Shown: positions 34,059 through 43,076 of the stretch, piece after piece
How positions within the stretch are numbered: the first letter of the stretch is position 1
How the letters are laid out: each line of letters opens with the position of its first letter
Program-made: the position numbers and the translations under genes
Notes under the pieces: generated by a model
The model's input: the letters and a program-made list of their open reading frames with translations, nothing else
What the model was told of the DNA's origin: nothing
Databases searched by the model: none
Origin: Streptomyces sp. NBC_01750
GTDB taxonomy: Bacteria > Actinomycetota > Actinomycetes > Streptomycetales > Streptomycetaceae
Length of the DNA: 64,000 nucleotides
Direction of reading: 5' to 3'
Assembly: GCF_035918095.1 (NCBI RefSeq)
Contig: NZ_CP109137.1
Span: forward strand, 5,830,001 to 5,894,000

Positions 34059-34666
34059 TGCTGTGACCGCGAACGTTCACCGGGTTTGGTGAGGCGCCGG
34101 TCGTGGTCGGCGGTATCGGTTGGATTTACCTGTCCGAAACAGGCTCTCGGCAGAATCCTGCAACGTGAAGATCGAACAGGTTGCCTGGGCGGACCCGGAA
34201 GCCGCCGCGCTGCGTGCCCGGCAGCGAGCTGAAATCGCGGAGAGATACGGCACCCCGGACAGTGAGCCCGGGGTGGCGCCGTCGGCAGCGGACATCGCGG
34301 CGTTCTTCGTGGCTTACGAGGATGGCGGCACCGCCGTGGGGTGCGGAGGACTTCGCTACCTGGGTGAAGGGATTGGCGAGGTCAAGCGCATGTATGTCGC
34401 CCCGCCCTGGCGTGGCTCGGGTATGGCGCTGCAGATTCTGCGAGGGCTGGAGGACTGGGCCTTGGGACGGGGATGGACCAGTCTTCGGCTGGAGACAGGG
34501 GACGCCCAGCCCGATGCCGTCCGCTTCTACACGCGTTCCGGCTATGAGCGGATCCCGAACTTTGACGCCTATATCGGCGTGGAGAGTTCCTGGTGCTTCG
34601 AACGGCTGCTTCGGACCTGACCGGAATTTCGCCAGCCCAACCCGGTGAGCCTTTACGGTCACAGCA
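34059..34666 (+). mobile_element. Inverted-repeat cassette carrying only a GNAT gene (non-autonomous)
   Basis: Ends TGCTGTGACCG (left) and its reverse complement CGGTCACAGCA (right); similarity continues inward to a conserved TCACCGGGTT. Both ends are flanked by CTAG (34055-34058, 34667-34670). 608 bp, no transposase. Looks like a mobile insertion cassette moved in trans. Confidence 0.82.
34165..34620 (+). CDS. GNAT family N-acetyltransferase
   Basis: 151 residues from GTG 34165. GNAT motifs in order: AAFFVAYEDGGTAVGCGGLR (beta strands 2-4), the acetyl-CoA loop VKRMYVAPPWRGSGMALQIL with R-G-x-G-x-A variant, LRLETGDAQPDAVRFYTRSGY near the C-terminus. Substrate unknown; this type often modifies small molecules or antibiotics. 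The gene is intact and is the only cargo of the 34059-34666 cassette. No Shine-Dalgarno site is clear near GTG 34165. Confidence 0.87.
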   Translation: MKIEQVAWADPEAAALRARQRAEIAERYGTPDSEPGVAPSAADIAAFFVAYEDGGTAVGCGGLRYLGEGIGEVKRMYVAPPWRGSGMALQILRGLEDWALGRGWTSLRLETGDAQPDAVRFYTRSGYERIPNFDAYIGVESSWCFERLLRT

Positions 34667-34675
34667 CTAGGCAAC

Positions 34676-35419
34676 TCAGCGGGCGCGGGTGAGGGTGTTG
34701 AGGTGGTCCAAGTACTCACGCCCTACAGTTTCGTTGGCGTAGTCGCGGTTGACGATCGAGGCCAGTTCTCGGCTGACCATGAGGAGCGAAGGCAAGGATT
34801 GCCGGTCCCCCTTGAGTGCCCACTCGCCGTAGTTCACGGCCTGATCTGGGTCGCCCTGCCGGGCTGCGACCACACCTAGAGTGATCCGGGCTTCAGCCAT
34901 CCTCATAGGCGATCGCTCGGCTCCGTCGAAGTCCGTTCCGGCGCGAATCACCTCGTGCGCAAGGTTCTCCGCGAAACGGTCTTCTCCGAGTAGCCGGTAG
35001 CAATCCATCGCGTAGAAGTCGAACTTCGCTGGGTCCACCACGAAGTGGTGATCGAGGTTCTCGGGGTACGGCATTCCTTCGAGCAGCTTCCGGCCGCGAT
35101 CGAGCGTCACCTCAGTCTGCCGACGGTCACCAAGTCGGGCCCATCCCTTGGCTTCCTGCGCTGCGAGCTGGACGGCTACGCCGTGGGTTGGTGCGGCGTC
35201 GGTGCCTGCCTGAGAAGCAGCAAGGATGCCGCGGTAGTCGCTGGTCGTGAGGGCGAACCACGCCCGCATCTCGTGTGCCCAACCAGTGATTTCGGAGTTG
35301 TCGCCTCATGGGCAAGGGACAGCGCAGCCCGGCGCGTGCTCTCGGCGGCGGCTCGGTCGCCCATGTCGTACTCGACGCAGCCGATCAGGGAAAGTCTGTC
35401 CGCGCACCACCAGGCGGGT
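34676..35419 (-). pseudogene. Frameshifted, 5'-truncated XRE/TPR-type regulator
   Basis: Minus strand. Upstream part in one frame (LSLIGCVEYDMGDRAAAEST, RRAALSLAHEA), then near 35308 the frame must change for NSEITGWAHEMRAWFALTTS. The rest (RGRKLLEGMPYPENLDHHFV, REYLDHLNTLTRAR) runs cleanly to stop 34676. WAHEMRAW and the TPR-like repeats are typical of the C-terminal half of streptomycete XRE regulators. The DNA-binding N-terminus is missing; the break coincides with the 49-bp repeat at 35422. Confidence 0.8.
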
Positions 35420-35421
35420 GC

Positions 35422-35470
35422 TGTCCGGTTTCGATTGATGCTTGACACAGTGCTTTCACCTGATGCTTGA
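35422..35470 (+). repeat. 49-bp direct repeat, copy 2
   Basis: TGTCCGGTTTCGATTGATGC..., second copy of 33511-33559. Here it truncates the XRE-type gene. Confidence 0.8.
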
Positions 35471-35781
35471 AACCACTTGCCTCGGTTTGGCTGGGCGCCT
35501 CGACCGGGGCAGGGTGAGCAGATCGATCCGCCGAACAGGCCTTGCTCGTGAGTCTGATGGGCAGCGGTGCTGCCGGGGCGACCCGTTCACCTTGCTGTGC
35601 TAGCAGCGACGCACGGAGTACCCGGCTGGCCGTCCTACGCCGTTCCGGTGGCCGTTGACTTGTTCCTTGTCCGGGCTGTCCGGTCACGCCGTGACGTCCT
35701 GTTCGCCGTGGCCGTCGCTGTGTCTGGCTGTGTACGCGACTCACGGCTCTGGTCCACTTCGTGTGGTCCGGTGACGCTCGG

Positions 35782-36655
35782 TCACGCCAATAGAACCCGT
35801 TTGCGTAGGAGTTCGAATCCTGCGCGGCCGAACATCTGGCGCTTGAGCATCTTGATCCTGTTGACATGGCCCTCCACGACGCCGGAGTTCCAGGAGAGGG
35901 TGAGGCCGGCGGTGACGGCGTCGAGGTCGCGCAGGAGGTGCTGAGCGAAGTGGGGGAGGCTGGGCAGTTCGGCGGTGGCGCTGGCTGCTTCGATCCATTC
36001 GGGGAGTCGGTCGCCTTGCAGGTGGGTGAGCATGTGGGCGAAGGAGCGCACGTGCTCGGCGAGTGCTGTCAGTTCGGGGCAGTTGAAAGCGGCTTTGAGG
36101 TGGAGCCGGTCGCCTTCGGGTAGAGCGTCTGGGTGAGTGAGGATCCAGCGCGTGACGGCGCGGGCCGATGGCGGCCGCGGGCCGACTGGCTGGGGCTTTC
36201 CGCGAAGAGTCCTGCTGACGTAGTCACGGACGCTGGCGTATCCGCGTGGGTGGCCCTTGATCTCCTCCCACAGTTTCCAGGCATTGGTGCAGCCTTCCTG
36301 CCAGCGCTGATCGAGGTAGGGCTTGTAGTCGTCGAGCCTGGTCGCACGGCTTTGCCACTGGCCGATGAACATCTCCTCCGGGGTGGTGGCGCGGGAAAAG
36401 CGCAGGATGGTGTTGAGGGTCATGCCGAGCTGCCGGGCGACGGATCGCTTGCTGTGCCCGGCGGCGAGTAGAGCGTGGATGGTGGCGTGCTTGGCGCGGG
36501 TGCGTTCGGCGAACCGGCGCCCTGTCGGCCAGGGCGACGACGCGGTCGGCTCCGCCTCCTCCTGCGCTTCCTCCGGCTGCGTCGGCGTGGGGCGCAAGCA
36601 GCCGCGGTGCCGGTAGACGCATTTCTCGGCGGCTTCGCCCAGGTTGTGCCAGAGA
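35782..36655 (-). pseudogene. ISL3 transposase, 3' exon (C-terminal half)
   Basis: Continues the transposase after the intron: (H)LWHNLGEAAEKCVYRHRGC, a helix-turn-helix insert (ALLAAGHSKRSVARQLGMTL), and the catalytic C-terminal domain ending LSWNSGVVEGHVNRIKMLK, with the Glu of the DDE triad, then RQMFGRAGFELLRKRVLL to stop 35782. If the intron splices, exon 1 (39081-39793) plus this exon give 528 residues, full length for this ISL3 branch. Alone, it lacks a start. Confidence 0.88.
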
Positions 36656-36717
36656 GTACTGGTGGGCCGTTGGCGAGGTGCCTGCTGAGCAGGTCCTTTT
36701 CCAACGGCCCCCAGCCC

Positions 36718-36751
36718 GAACGACGCATGCGACTTTCACCGCACATCGCTC
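36718..36751 (-). ncRNA. Group II intron domain V
   Basis: 34-nt catalytic hairpin: GAGCGATGTGCGGTGAAAGT followed by CGCATGCGTCGTTC. The GUGCGGUGAAAGUCGCAU core and flanking helix pair as expected for domain V, 35 nt upstream of domain VI. Confidence 0.9.
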
Positions 36752-36759
36752 TCCAGTGA

Positions 36760-38544
36760 CTACTCCGTGAGTGCTGCGACGGGTCTCTTGCCGTGGATGT
36801 CCGCGTGACAAGTCCCGCAGACCACAAGGGTCTTGCGGTGTCGCGTGGTCATGAGATCTGCCCACGGCGGCCGATTGCCTGGTCGTCCGAGGTCCGCGAG
36901 CTTGGCGACGTGGTGGACTTCCACCTCGTCGATCCGTCCGCATGCCTCGCACCGTCCGGCGAGGAGCCGGGTGACCAACTCCTTGCGTTTGGTGTTGACC
37001 GGGGCCAGCCGACGGTCGTTGATGACCGTCTTCTTGTTCCGTCGTAGCGGGATCCCGCCGAATCGTCCGACCAGCGGTTTCCTGCCGATGCGTTCGACGC
37101 GGGCCTCGAAGCACTTGCGCTGCCCGTGCGCTGTCTCGATGGTGGCCGCGTGCTTGCGAGCCATCTTCGACACCGACGAGCGATGCTTGTTGGCGAGCGT
37201 CATCAGCATCGAGGTCTCCATGACCCATTGCAGCCGGGCGAGTCGGAAGACATCGCCGGCCAGCAGGTAGTACTGGACGATGCCGCGGTACTCGGACCCG
37301 CAGGTGCTGAGGATGACGTGGTCGTCCTGGTTCAGCAGTTCGGGCCGACGCGCGGGTTTGCCGCGCTTCATGTACTGGGCTTGCTTGGCAGATACCACCG
37401 AACGAGGGACGCGCAATCTGATGACCCCATTGACGGAGCGCCGTCCGCCAGAGATCTTGCGGTCGTTATGGTGCACGGTGATCTCGTAGCCGAGGAACCT
37501 CGCCGCCCGGGTGCGGGCGTGCGTGATGAGGGTCTTCTCCGGCGACAGTTCCAACCTGAGTTCCTCACGCAGGAATTGCGCCAGACGTCTCTTAATTTCC
37601 TCAGCTTCTACCTTTGGTCCGGCGAACCCGAGCAGGGTGTCATCGGCATAACGCACGTATCGCAGCCGCCGGTAGCCGGGATCATGAGTATCCATGCTGG
37701 GCATGCTGAGGAATTGCTTGCGCAGCTCCCGCACCTCGGCGCGGTCGCCGCGCTTGCGCGCGCGTTGCATAGCTGTCCACGCCCGGTGAAAGGCGCGGTT
37801 CCGCCTCCTGATCCCTCCCCGGGTGTATTCCGGGATTAGAACCTTTTCGACGTACTCATCCATCTTGTGCAGATAGATATTCGACAAGATCGGTGAAACA
37901 ACTCCGCCTTGCGGACTCCCGCTGTGCGTGGCGTTCCAGACCCAGTCCTCCATGTATCCGGCTGTGAGCATGTTACGCATCAGCCGAAGGAACCTGTTGT
38001 CATGGATTTTCTCACCCAGAATCCGGAGAATGACCGAGTGGTCAAGCCGGTCAAAACACTGAGCGATATCTCCTTCAACAAACCAGGCTGTCCCCGTCCA
38101 GGTGTTGGCCACATCGCGCAGTGCGGTGTGGCAGCCCCGGTGGGGACGGAAACCGTGAGATGAGTTGGAGAACGTCGGTTCGTAATACGCCTCAAGCAGC
38201 AGGCGGATCACCTCGCCGACGAGCTTGTCACTCCACGGAGGCAGGCCGAGCGGCCGCAGCTTCGTGCTGCCCCGCCCCTTCGGGATGTAGACCCTTCGGG
38301 CCGGGCTCCATCGGTAGCGTTCGTGGCGCAGCGCGTCGATGACGTGCTCGATCTTGCCCAGCGACATGCCATCCACGGTCTCCCCATTGACTCCAGGTGT
38401 CATCGCTCCCTTGTTGGAGTACAGACGTCCGTAAGCCAGTAGATACAACTGCGGATTGAAGAGCTGTCGATACAGTTCATTGCACGGCAGGCCACGCCTG
38501 CCGCGTTCACGGAGGACACTCAACACCGTTTCGGCGCTCTGCAT
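36760..38544 (-). CDS. ltrA: Group II intron reverse transcriptase/maturase with HNH endonuclease
   Basis: 594 residues from ATG 38544, GGAGG 8 nt upstream. N-terminal RT-0 region; RT domains include YIPKGRGSTKLRPLGLPPW, SHGFRPHRGCHTAL, GDIAQCFDRLDH, GSPQGGVVSPILSNIYL and the catalytic YADD at 299-302. Then maturase domain X (GIVQYYLLAGDVFRLARLQW) and a C-terminal HNH endonuclease (CEACG...VEVHHV...CGTCHADIHG). It should promote splicing and retrohoming of the host intron. No frameshift or stop, so the intron may be active. Confidence 0.95.
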   Translation of the reverse strand: MQSAETVLSVLRERGRRGLPCNELYRQLFNPQLYLLAYGRLYSNKGAMTPGVNGETVDGMSLGKIEHVIDALRHERYRWSPARRVYIPKGRGSTKLRPLGLPPWSDKLVGEVIRLLLEAYYEPTFSNSSHGFRPHRGCHTALRDVANTWTGTAWFVEGDIAQCFDRLDHSVILRILGEKIHDNRFLRLMRNMLTAGYMEDWVWNATHSGSPQGGVVSPILSNIYLHKMDEYVEKVLIPEYTRGGIRRRNRAFHRAWTAMQRARKRGDRAEVRELRKQFLSMPSMDTHDPGYRRLRYVRYADDTLLGFAGPKVEAEEIKRRLAQFLREELRLELSPEKTLITHARTRAARFLGYEITVHHNDRKISGGRRSVNGVIRLRVPRSVVSAKQAQYMKRGKPARRPELLNQDDHVILSTCGSEYRGIVQYYLLAGDVFRLARLQWVMETSMLMTLANKHRSSVSKMARKHAATIETAHGQRKCFEARVERIGRKPLVGRFGGIPLRRNKKTVINDRRLAPVNTKRKELVTRLLAGRCEACGRIDEVEVHHVAKLADLGRPGNRPPWADLMTTRHRKTLVVCGTCHADIHGKRPVAALTE

Positions 38545-39080
38545 TTCGCATACCTCCCGAGTAGTGAGTGTCCGATCACCTGGCCCCCTTCGCCCGATGT
38601 GGACGGCTTTCCCGTCCTCCTTGGCCGGTCGTGACTCCGGCGACTACTACGGGGCCTCCGTCGCCATAGGAAGGTCTCCTCCCTTAGGTGATCCCATGTT
38701 CGTCCTTGTCGTACTTCATAGCGTGATGTAGGCGCCCAACTCATCCCCTTGAATGCCCTCGTTGGGCATCGCTCCGTGCTCCAGAGGTTGCGTTGGCCAT
38801 GGCACAAAGCCATCGCAGGGCACGGCGCCGGTTTCAGATATCTTTCCGGCGGACTCGACCTTCAGTCTTCTGGGGATTTGGGTTCAGGCAATCCAGCTTT
38901 CGCCATGTCACGCGGGTCCCTCGATACCCCGTCTCTGATACCTGAGCCCGGTCATCGATTTCCTGGCATGCTGCGGTCCCCATCACCGTTTCCAGATTGG
39001 GTAAGCCATCGGACCCAAGAACCTCCCTCTGAGTTCATCCCGACTGAATCGGGGATACGACAAGGCGCCTCATGGCGCAC

Positions 39081-39793
39081 TGCCAGCGGTCGGCGACCTG
39101 GAGGGCCTGCGGGGCACCGCGGGTGGCGCCTTCGGCGAAGAAGGGGGCCCGGTCACGGCAAATGATCTCGATGTCGGGCCGCTCGGCGAGCCAGGCCGCG
39201 AGGGTGTCTGCCTCCCGGTCGGGAAGGAGGTCGATCGGACGTCGTGTTTCGACGTCGACGAGCACAGTTCCGAAGATCCGGCCCTTGCGCTGGGCGTATT
39301 CGTCCACGCCGACCACGCGGAGTGCGGCAGTGGCGGGGTCCGGGAGCGAGGCGATCAGCCGTAACAGGGTGTTCCTGCTGACCGGGATCTTGAAAGCATC
39401 CGTCATGAGGGCGCCTGCCCGGCCTGCCAGCGCGAGACCGACCGACACCAGCGTCGATCGCAACCGCTCGGTCCGTCGTCCGAACCGGCGCGTGAGCCCA
39501 GGGACTTGCTCAGCGAAGGTCTTGCGCGCGCAGGAGTCCTCCGCGCAGACGAACCGCCGCACACGTAACGACACCACGACCAGCTTGCCCGCTGTCGGCA
39601 GATCACGAGGAAAACACAGGTAGGAGCCATGTATTCGCCCCGACCAGTATCCGCACTCCGGACAGGCCGCCCGTCCTGCGGTCGTACGAGCCTCGACCCG
39701 GACGACCGTGTCGGTCACCTTGACCGACTCCACCAACACGCCCTCGACCGAGGAGAACAGCAGCTCGTCCAGCTGCGGCAGCACTTCGTTCAC
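39081..39793 (-). pseudogene. ISL3 transposase, 5' exon (N-terminal half)
   Basis: From GTG 39793: [20 protein letters not shown], zinc-finger cysteines [15 protein letters not shown] and [15 protein letters not shown], then [19 protein letters not shown] (first catalytic Asp) and [15 protein letters not shown] (second Asp), to DRW-CA at 39081 where the intron starts. Without splicing the frame reads into the intron and stops at 39035. Gene is functional only if the intron splices. Confidence 0.88.
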
Positions 39794-40154
39794 GGCGAAG
39801 GACTGTCGACCACGCCACCGTCCAGTCGGGCGATTTTCGGGCGACCTCAACTGCCATCGCTCGAAGATCAACAGTCACCCTGCGTGCATGACCACACCAA
39901 GTGGACCAGAGCCCATTCCGTGTACAGAGCCACTGTGTCCGCCAACGTGGCCGGGGTCCTCACCTCTGGGTCGCTGGCCAGCGTCGATACGTGGGTGTTT
40001 GCAGGTCTGCACGCTGTGTTCCCGCTGACCCTGTACTGGATGCACAGGCCAGCGCACGCCCTGGTGACCGCTGAACGCCCGGCAGAGCATGAGGGGTGAG
40101 TCGTACCAGCGGCCACTCGCCCGGACGGCGGGCAGGTCAGCGGTTTGTTCCCGT

Positions 40155-40361
40155 TCAGTTGCAGTCCCAATAGCCCTTGTGCCAGTGGTGGTGACTGTCG
40201 TACCAGCCGCTGTGCCACGAGCAGCCCGTGGGAACCGAGACGGTCGTCGTGGCGGGGGCGGCTGCTGCGGCCGTGCCCGCCACTCCGATTGCGGTGCCGC
40301 CGGCCAGCAGGATGCCGGCAGCGACGCAGGCGAAGGCGCGCTTGGCGCGATGTGCTCGCAT
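40155..40361 (-). CDS. Small secreted protein
   Basis: 68 residues from ATG 40361. Basic n-region (MRAHRAKRA), hydrophobic core (CVAAGILLAGGTAIGVAG) and an AAAAAPA cleavage area give a clear Sec signal peptide. The mature part is about 30 residues and rich in His/Trp with two Cys (GCSWHSGWYDSHHHWHKGYW, DCN end). The His/Cys content suggests metal binding or a disulfide-linked extracellular peptide; inference. Similar short secreted proteins are common in streptomycetes. Confidence 0.68.
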   Translation of the reverse strand: MRAHRAKRAFACVAAGILLAGGTAIGVAGTAAAAAPATTTVSVPTGCSWHSGWYDSHHHWHKGYWDCN

Positions 40362-40598
40362 GGTTCTGCTCTTTCTTCCAACGTTCTCGCGCTGTCCCAG
40401 CACGAAAGGGATGGCCGCGGCCTCACGCCGAAGCGTGGGGTCCGCGATGGCTGGATGGTGCCGCTCGAAGACCGATGCGGCGCTGTCGTCGAGGTCGCCG
40501 CGTGAAAGCCAGGGACGCACGTCTCCCGGCTGCAGGCCCACCGTTGCGGGAGCGCGTCGCGGGACGTGTCCTGAATCGCGACCTCACCTCTTTCGACG

Positions 40599-40877
40599 TT
40601 AGCGGCCTATCCGCTGACAGTCACCTCGAGCCCACAGCGCGAGAGCCCCTCCGGCAGGTTCAGCTGCCGGAGGGGTCTCTAGGGGCCGCAGCCGCTGGAT
40701 GACGCGGCACACGGTCGCCGGCGAGACCCCGAACAGCGGCGCGAGCTGCCGCATCGTGAGGTTCGTGCGGTAGTAGACAGCCACCAGCAGCACCCGGTCC
40801 GCCAGCGGCAGGCACCACGGCCGCCCGCCACCGGGACCGTTTCCGCCCCGCTCCCGCACCACCCGCACCAGCGCCAC
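40599..40877 (-). pseudogene. IS5-type transposase fragment (helix-turn-helix part)
   Basis: Encodes the N-terminal helix-turn-helix of a DDE_Tnp_4/IS5-like transposase (RVLLVAVYYRTNLTMRQLAP, LFGVSPATVCRVIQRLRPL), without the catalytic domain, followed by unrelated residues. A remnant that abuts the truncated HAD gene. Confidence 0.72.
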
Positions 40878-40889
40878 GCCGACGACCGG

Positions 40890-41579
40890 CGCCTACGCGC
40901 CGTCGTCGACAGTGCGAACAGCCAGATCGTCGAGGCTGCGCCGAACGCGACGGCTCCACCGGAGGAGCTGGTGACGTTGTGGTGGACGCTGGAGGCGCGC
41001 CACATGCGGGAATACCTGGCCGGTCAGTGTTCCTTCACTGAGCACCACCGACGCAGGCTCCGTTCCTTCCTGCCGATGCTGGGCGAGCCGGTTCCTGAAC
41101 GTCCCGGCCTTCTGGACGCCTGGATCGCCGAGCGCTACCTCGCCGTGTTCGAGGAGTCCTGGCGGTGCTATCCCGATGTCCAGCCATGCCTGGAGACCCT
41201 GAAACGGCTTCCCCGAGGACCGCGTCTGGCTGTTCTCACCAACGGGGACCCCGAGCAGCAGCGCGCCAAGCTCGCCCGCTTCGGCCTCTTCGAATACTTC
41301 GAAGCCGTCCTGACCCCGACCGAGCTCGGTGCGGCCAAGCCCGGCGCCTACGCCACCGCCTGCCGGCGGATGCGGACGGACCCCGCGCAGGCGGTCAACG
41401 TGGGCGACATGCTGGAAAGCGATGCAAACGCAGCCGCCCTCGCCGGGCTCACCGGCATCTGGCTGGACCGCGGCATCGACTTCGTCACCGGTGGACCATC
41501 GCCGACGGCAGACGAGACGGTGCTCCGCATCGAACGGCTCACCGACCTCCCCGACCACCTATCACACACGAACGCCTGA
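40890..41579 (+). pseudogene. HAD-family hydrolase, 5'-truncated
   Basis: The frame is open from about 40890 (LRAVVDSANSQIVEAAPNA) through MTLWWTLEARHMREYLAG at 40971 to TGA 41579. HAD motif II (LAVLTNGD), motif III Lys (GAAKPGAY) and motif IV (VNVGDMLESDANAA) are present, but the N-terminal DxDxT nucleophile is missing. The gene begins where the transposase fragment ends. Catalytically dead as it stands; a product from ATG 40971 (202 residues) would lack the nucleophile. Confidence 0.75.
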
Positions 41580-41814
41580 CCGGCTCTCATGGCCGTCGTA
41601 AGTGAGCGACCCGGGTCAACGCTTTCCCCGGGGGGCACGTATCAGCTGGTTCCAAGAATCACGGCCAGGTTCCAACTACCGCGGCTCGGCTCGGCGAACC
41701 ACTCGACCCGTTGGCCCGGGGCGGTCTACGGGGGTGCTCAGCGTGGCCAACCGAAGGCCTCGGTCACAGTGACGCGGGTCGTCAACAGGGCGAACGTTGC
41801 CTGATACGGCACTA

Positions 41815-42755
41815 GGGTCTGTTGCGAAAGTGGATCTTGATCGGTGATGATCATGCGTTGTGGCGCGTGGAGATCTGACAGATGCACAGTGGTCGCGGCT
41901 GGAGCCGCTGCTGCCGATGGGCAAGAAGGCCGGGAGGCCGCCGGTTTGGACCAGGCGGCAGCTTATAGACGGCATACGGTGGCGGACGCGGGCGGGAACG
42001 CCGTGGCGGGATGTGCCCGAGCGGTACGGGCCGTGGGACCGGGTCTACGACCTGTTCCGCCGGTGGCAGCGTAACGGCACCTGGCACCGGATTCTGGAGC
42101 AACTGCAGGCCGATGCCGATGCGAAGGGCCTGATCACGTGGGACGTCAGCGTGGACTCCACGGTCTGCCGTGCTCATCAGCACGCCGCCGGGGCACGTAA
42201 AAGGGGACCTTCAAAAGGAACCGCCCGGCGGCTTCGTCACCGAGCCCGACGACCACGCCCTCGGACGTTCCCGCGGCGGTCTGACTACGAAAATCCACCT
42301 CGCCACCGAGCAGGGACAGAAACCACTGTCACTGCTCATCACCGCCGGCCACCGGCACGACAGTCCCTACTTCCGCCCGGTCCTGGAGAAGATCCGAGTA
42401 CGCCGTCCAGGCCCCGGACGGCCGCGAACCAGACCTGACAAGGTCCGGGGCGACAAGGCCTACGGATCCCGCGCCAACCGCGCCTACCTGCACGGACGCC
42501 GGATCGCCTGCACCATCCCGGAGAAGGCGGACCAGATCCGCAACCGCAAGAACCTCGGCTCCCGCGGAGGCAGACCACCGAAGTTCGACAGGGAAGACTA
42601 CAAACAACGCCACGCGGTCGAGTGCGGCATCAACCGCCTCAAGAGACATCGCGCAGTGGCAACGAGGTACGACAAACTCGCCGTCCGCTACGAAGCCACC
42701 GTGCTGGTCGCAGCCATCAACGAATGGCTTTGACCAGCACTTTCGCAACAGGCCC
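41815..42755 (+). mobile_element. IS5-like element (IS427 type)
   Basis: 941 bp with imperfect inverted repeats GGGTCTGTTGCGAAAGTG (left) and GGGCCTGTTGCGAAAGTG (right, reversed). CTAG occurs at both junctions, i.e. a TA duplication. Its right edge falls on the stop codon of the split gene at 42755. Confidence 0.88.
41860..42733 (+). CDS. IS5-family transposase in two overlapping frames
   Basis: First frame from GTG 41860: DUF4096-type N-domain ([34 protein letters not shown]) and catalytic [20 protein letters not shown]. The remainder ([54 protein letters not shown]) is in the +1 frame to 42733. The change occurs around the AAAAGGGGA run near 42198. IS427-type elements commonly use programmed frameshifting here; a +1 direction is less usual, so inactivation by an indel is an alternative. 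Confidence 0.82.
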
Positions 42756-42933
42756 TAGTTAGCGCCACCTTCGAAATCAAGGTTGATCGGCTGTAGTGGC
42801 ATCCGTTCCAGGTAGTGGGTTGACGGAACGTCTTCCCCAACCACCTCGAACTCCACACCATCGATCCACACTTGCCCTGGCCCATCAAGCAGGATTCCAA
42901 AGGCGATGACGGTACTCGTTTCAGGGATGGCTA
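42755..42933 (-). pseudogene. 3' part of a membrane-anchored gene split by an IS5-like element
   Basis: Minus strand: (L)AIPETSTVIAFGILLDGPGQ, VWIDGVEFEVVGEDVPSTHY, ending DFEGGAN and TAG 42755. Removing 42934-44530 and one TA joins GTG GTC CTA to GCC ATC CCT in frame with the 5' part (44531-45070). It encodes the end of a beta-sandwich-like domain (GQVWIDGVEFEVV pattern). The TAG is built from the insertion site of the neighbouring IS5-like element. Confidence 0.85.
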
Positions 42934-43076
42934 GGGCCTGTCCGGCGGATCTTGCCGGGCGGCCCACCGGCGCTGACTGGCTGTGGCGACCCACCGGACA
43001 AGGAGCTGGTGGGGCAGGTTAGGCCCGCCGTTAAATGCCTCGACATCGGGCGCGGTGATCGGGGACGCTTCGCGCG

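Larger units (their letters stand above)
36656..39080 (-). mobile_element. Group II intron (ribozyme plus RT), complete
   Basis: On the minus strand it begins GTGCGCC at 39080, matching the 5' consensus GUGYG. It ends ...CAGTAC at 36656, matching the terminal AY. Precise removal joins CGC TGG CA to T CTC TGG CAC, restoring DRW-H-LWHNLG of the ISL3 transposase. 2425 bp: ~535 nt of 5' ribozyme domains I-III, the intron protein in domain IV, domain V at 36718-36751 and domain VI at about 36661-36715. All parts needed for mobility are visible. Confidence 0.92.
35745..39913 (-). mobile_element. ISL3-like element interrupted by a group II intron
   Basis: Terminal 24-bp inverted repeats with one mismatch, starting GGCTCTGGTCCACTT at both ends. 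4169 bp in total, 1744 bp without the intron. No matching target duplication was seen (flanks CGACTCAC and CATTCCGT), but flanking sequence outside both ends is also weakly inverted-repeated (TGGCT-TGTAC). Confidence 0.85.

Noticed and set aside
36224..37228. Minus-strand frame across the intron 3' end
   Set aside because: Shadow of the intron protein and the transposase exon in a different frame; it crosses domain V.
35745..39913. 8-bp target duplication of the ISL3-like element
   Set aside because: Flanking octamers CGACTCAC and CATTCCGT do not match; the flanks show only weak inverted similarity.
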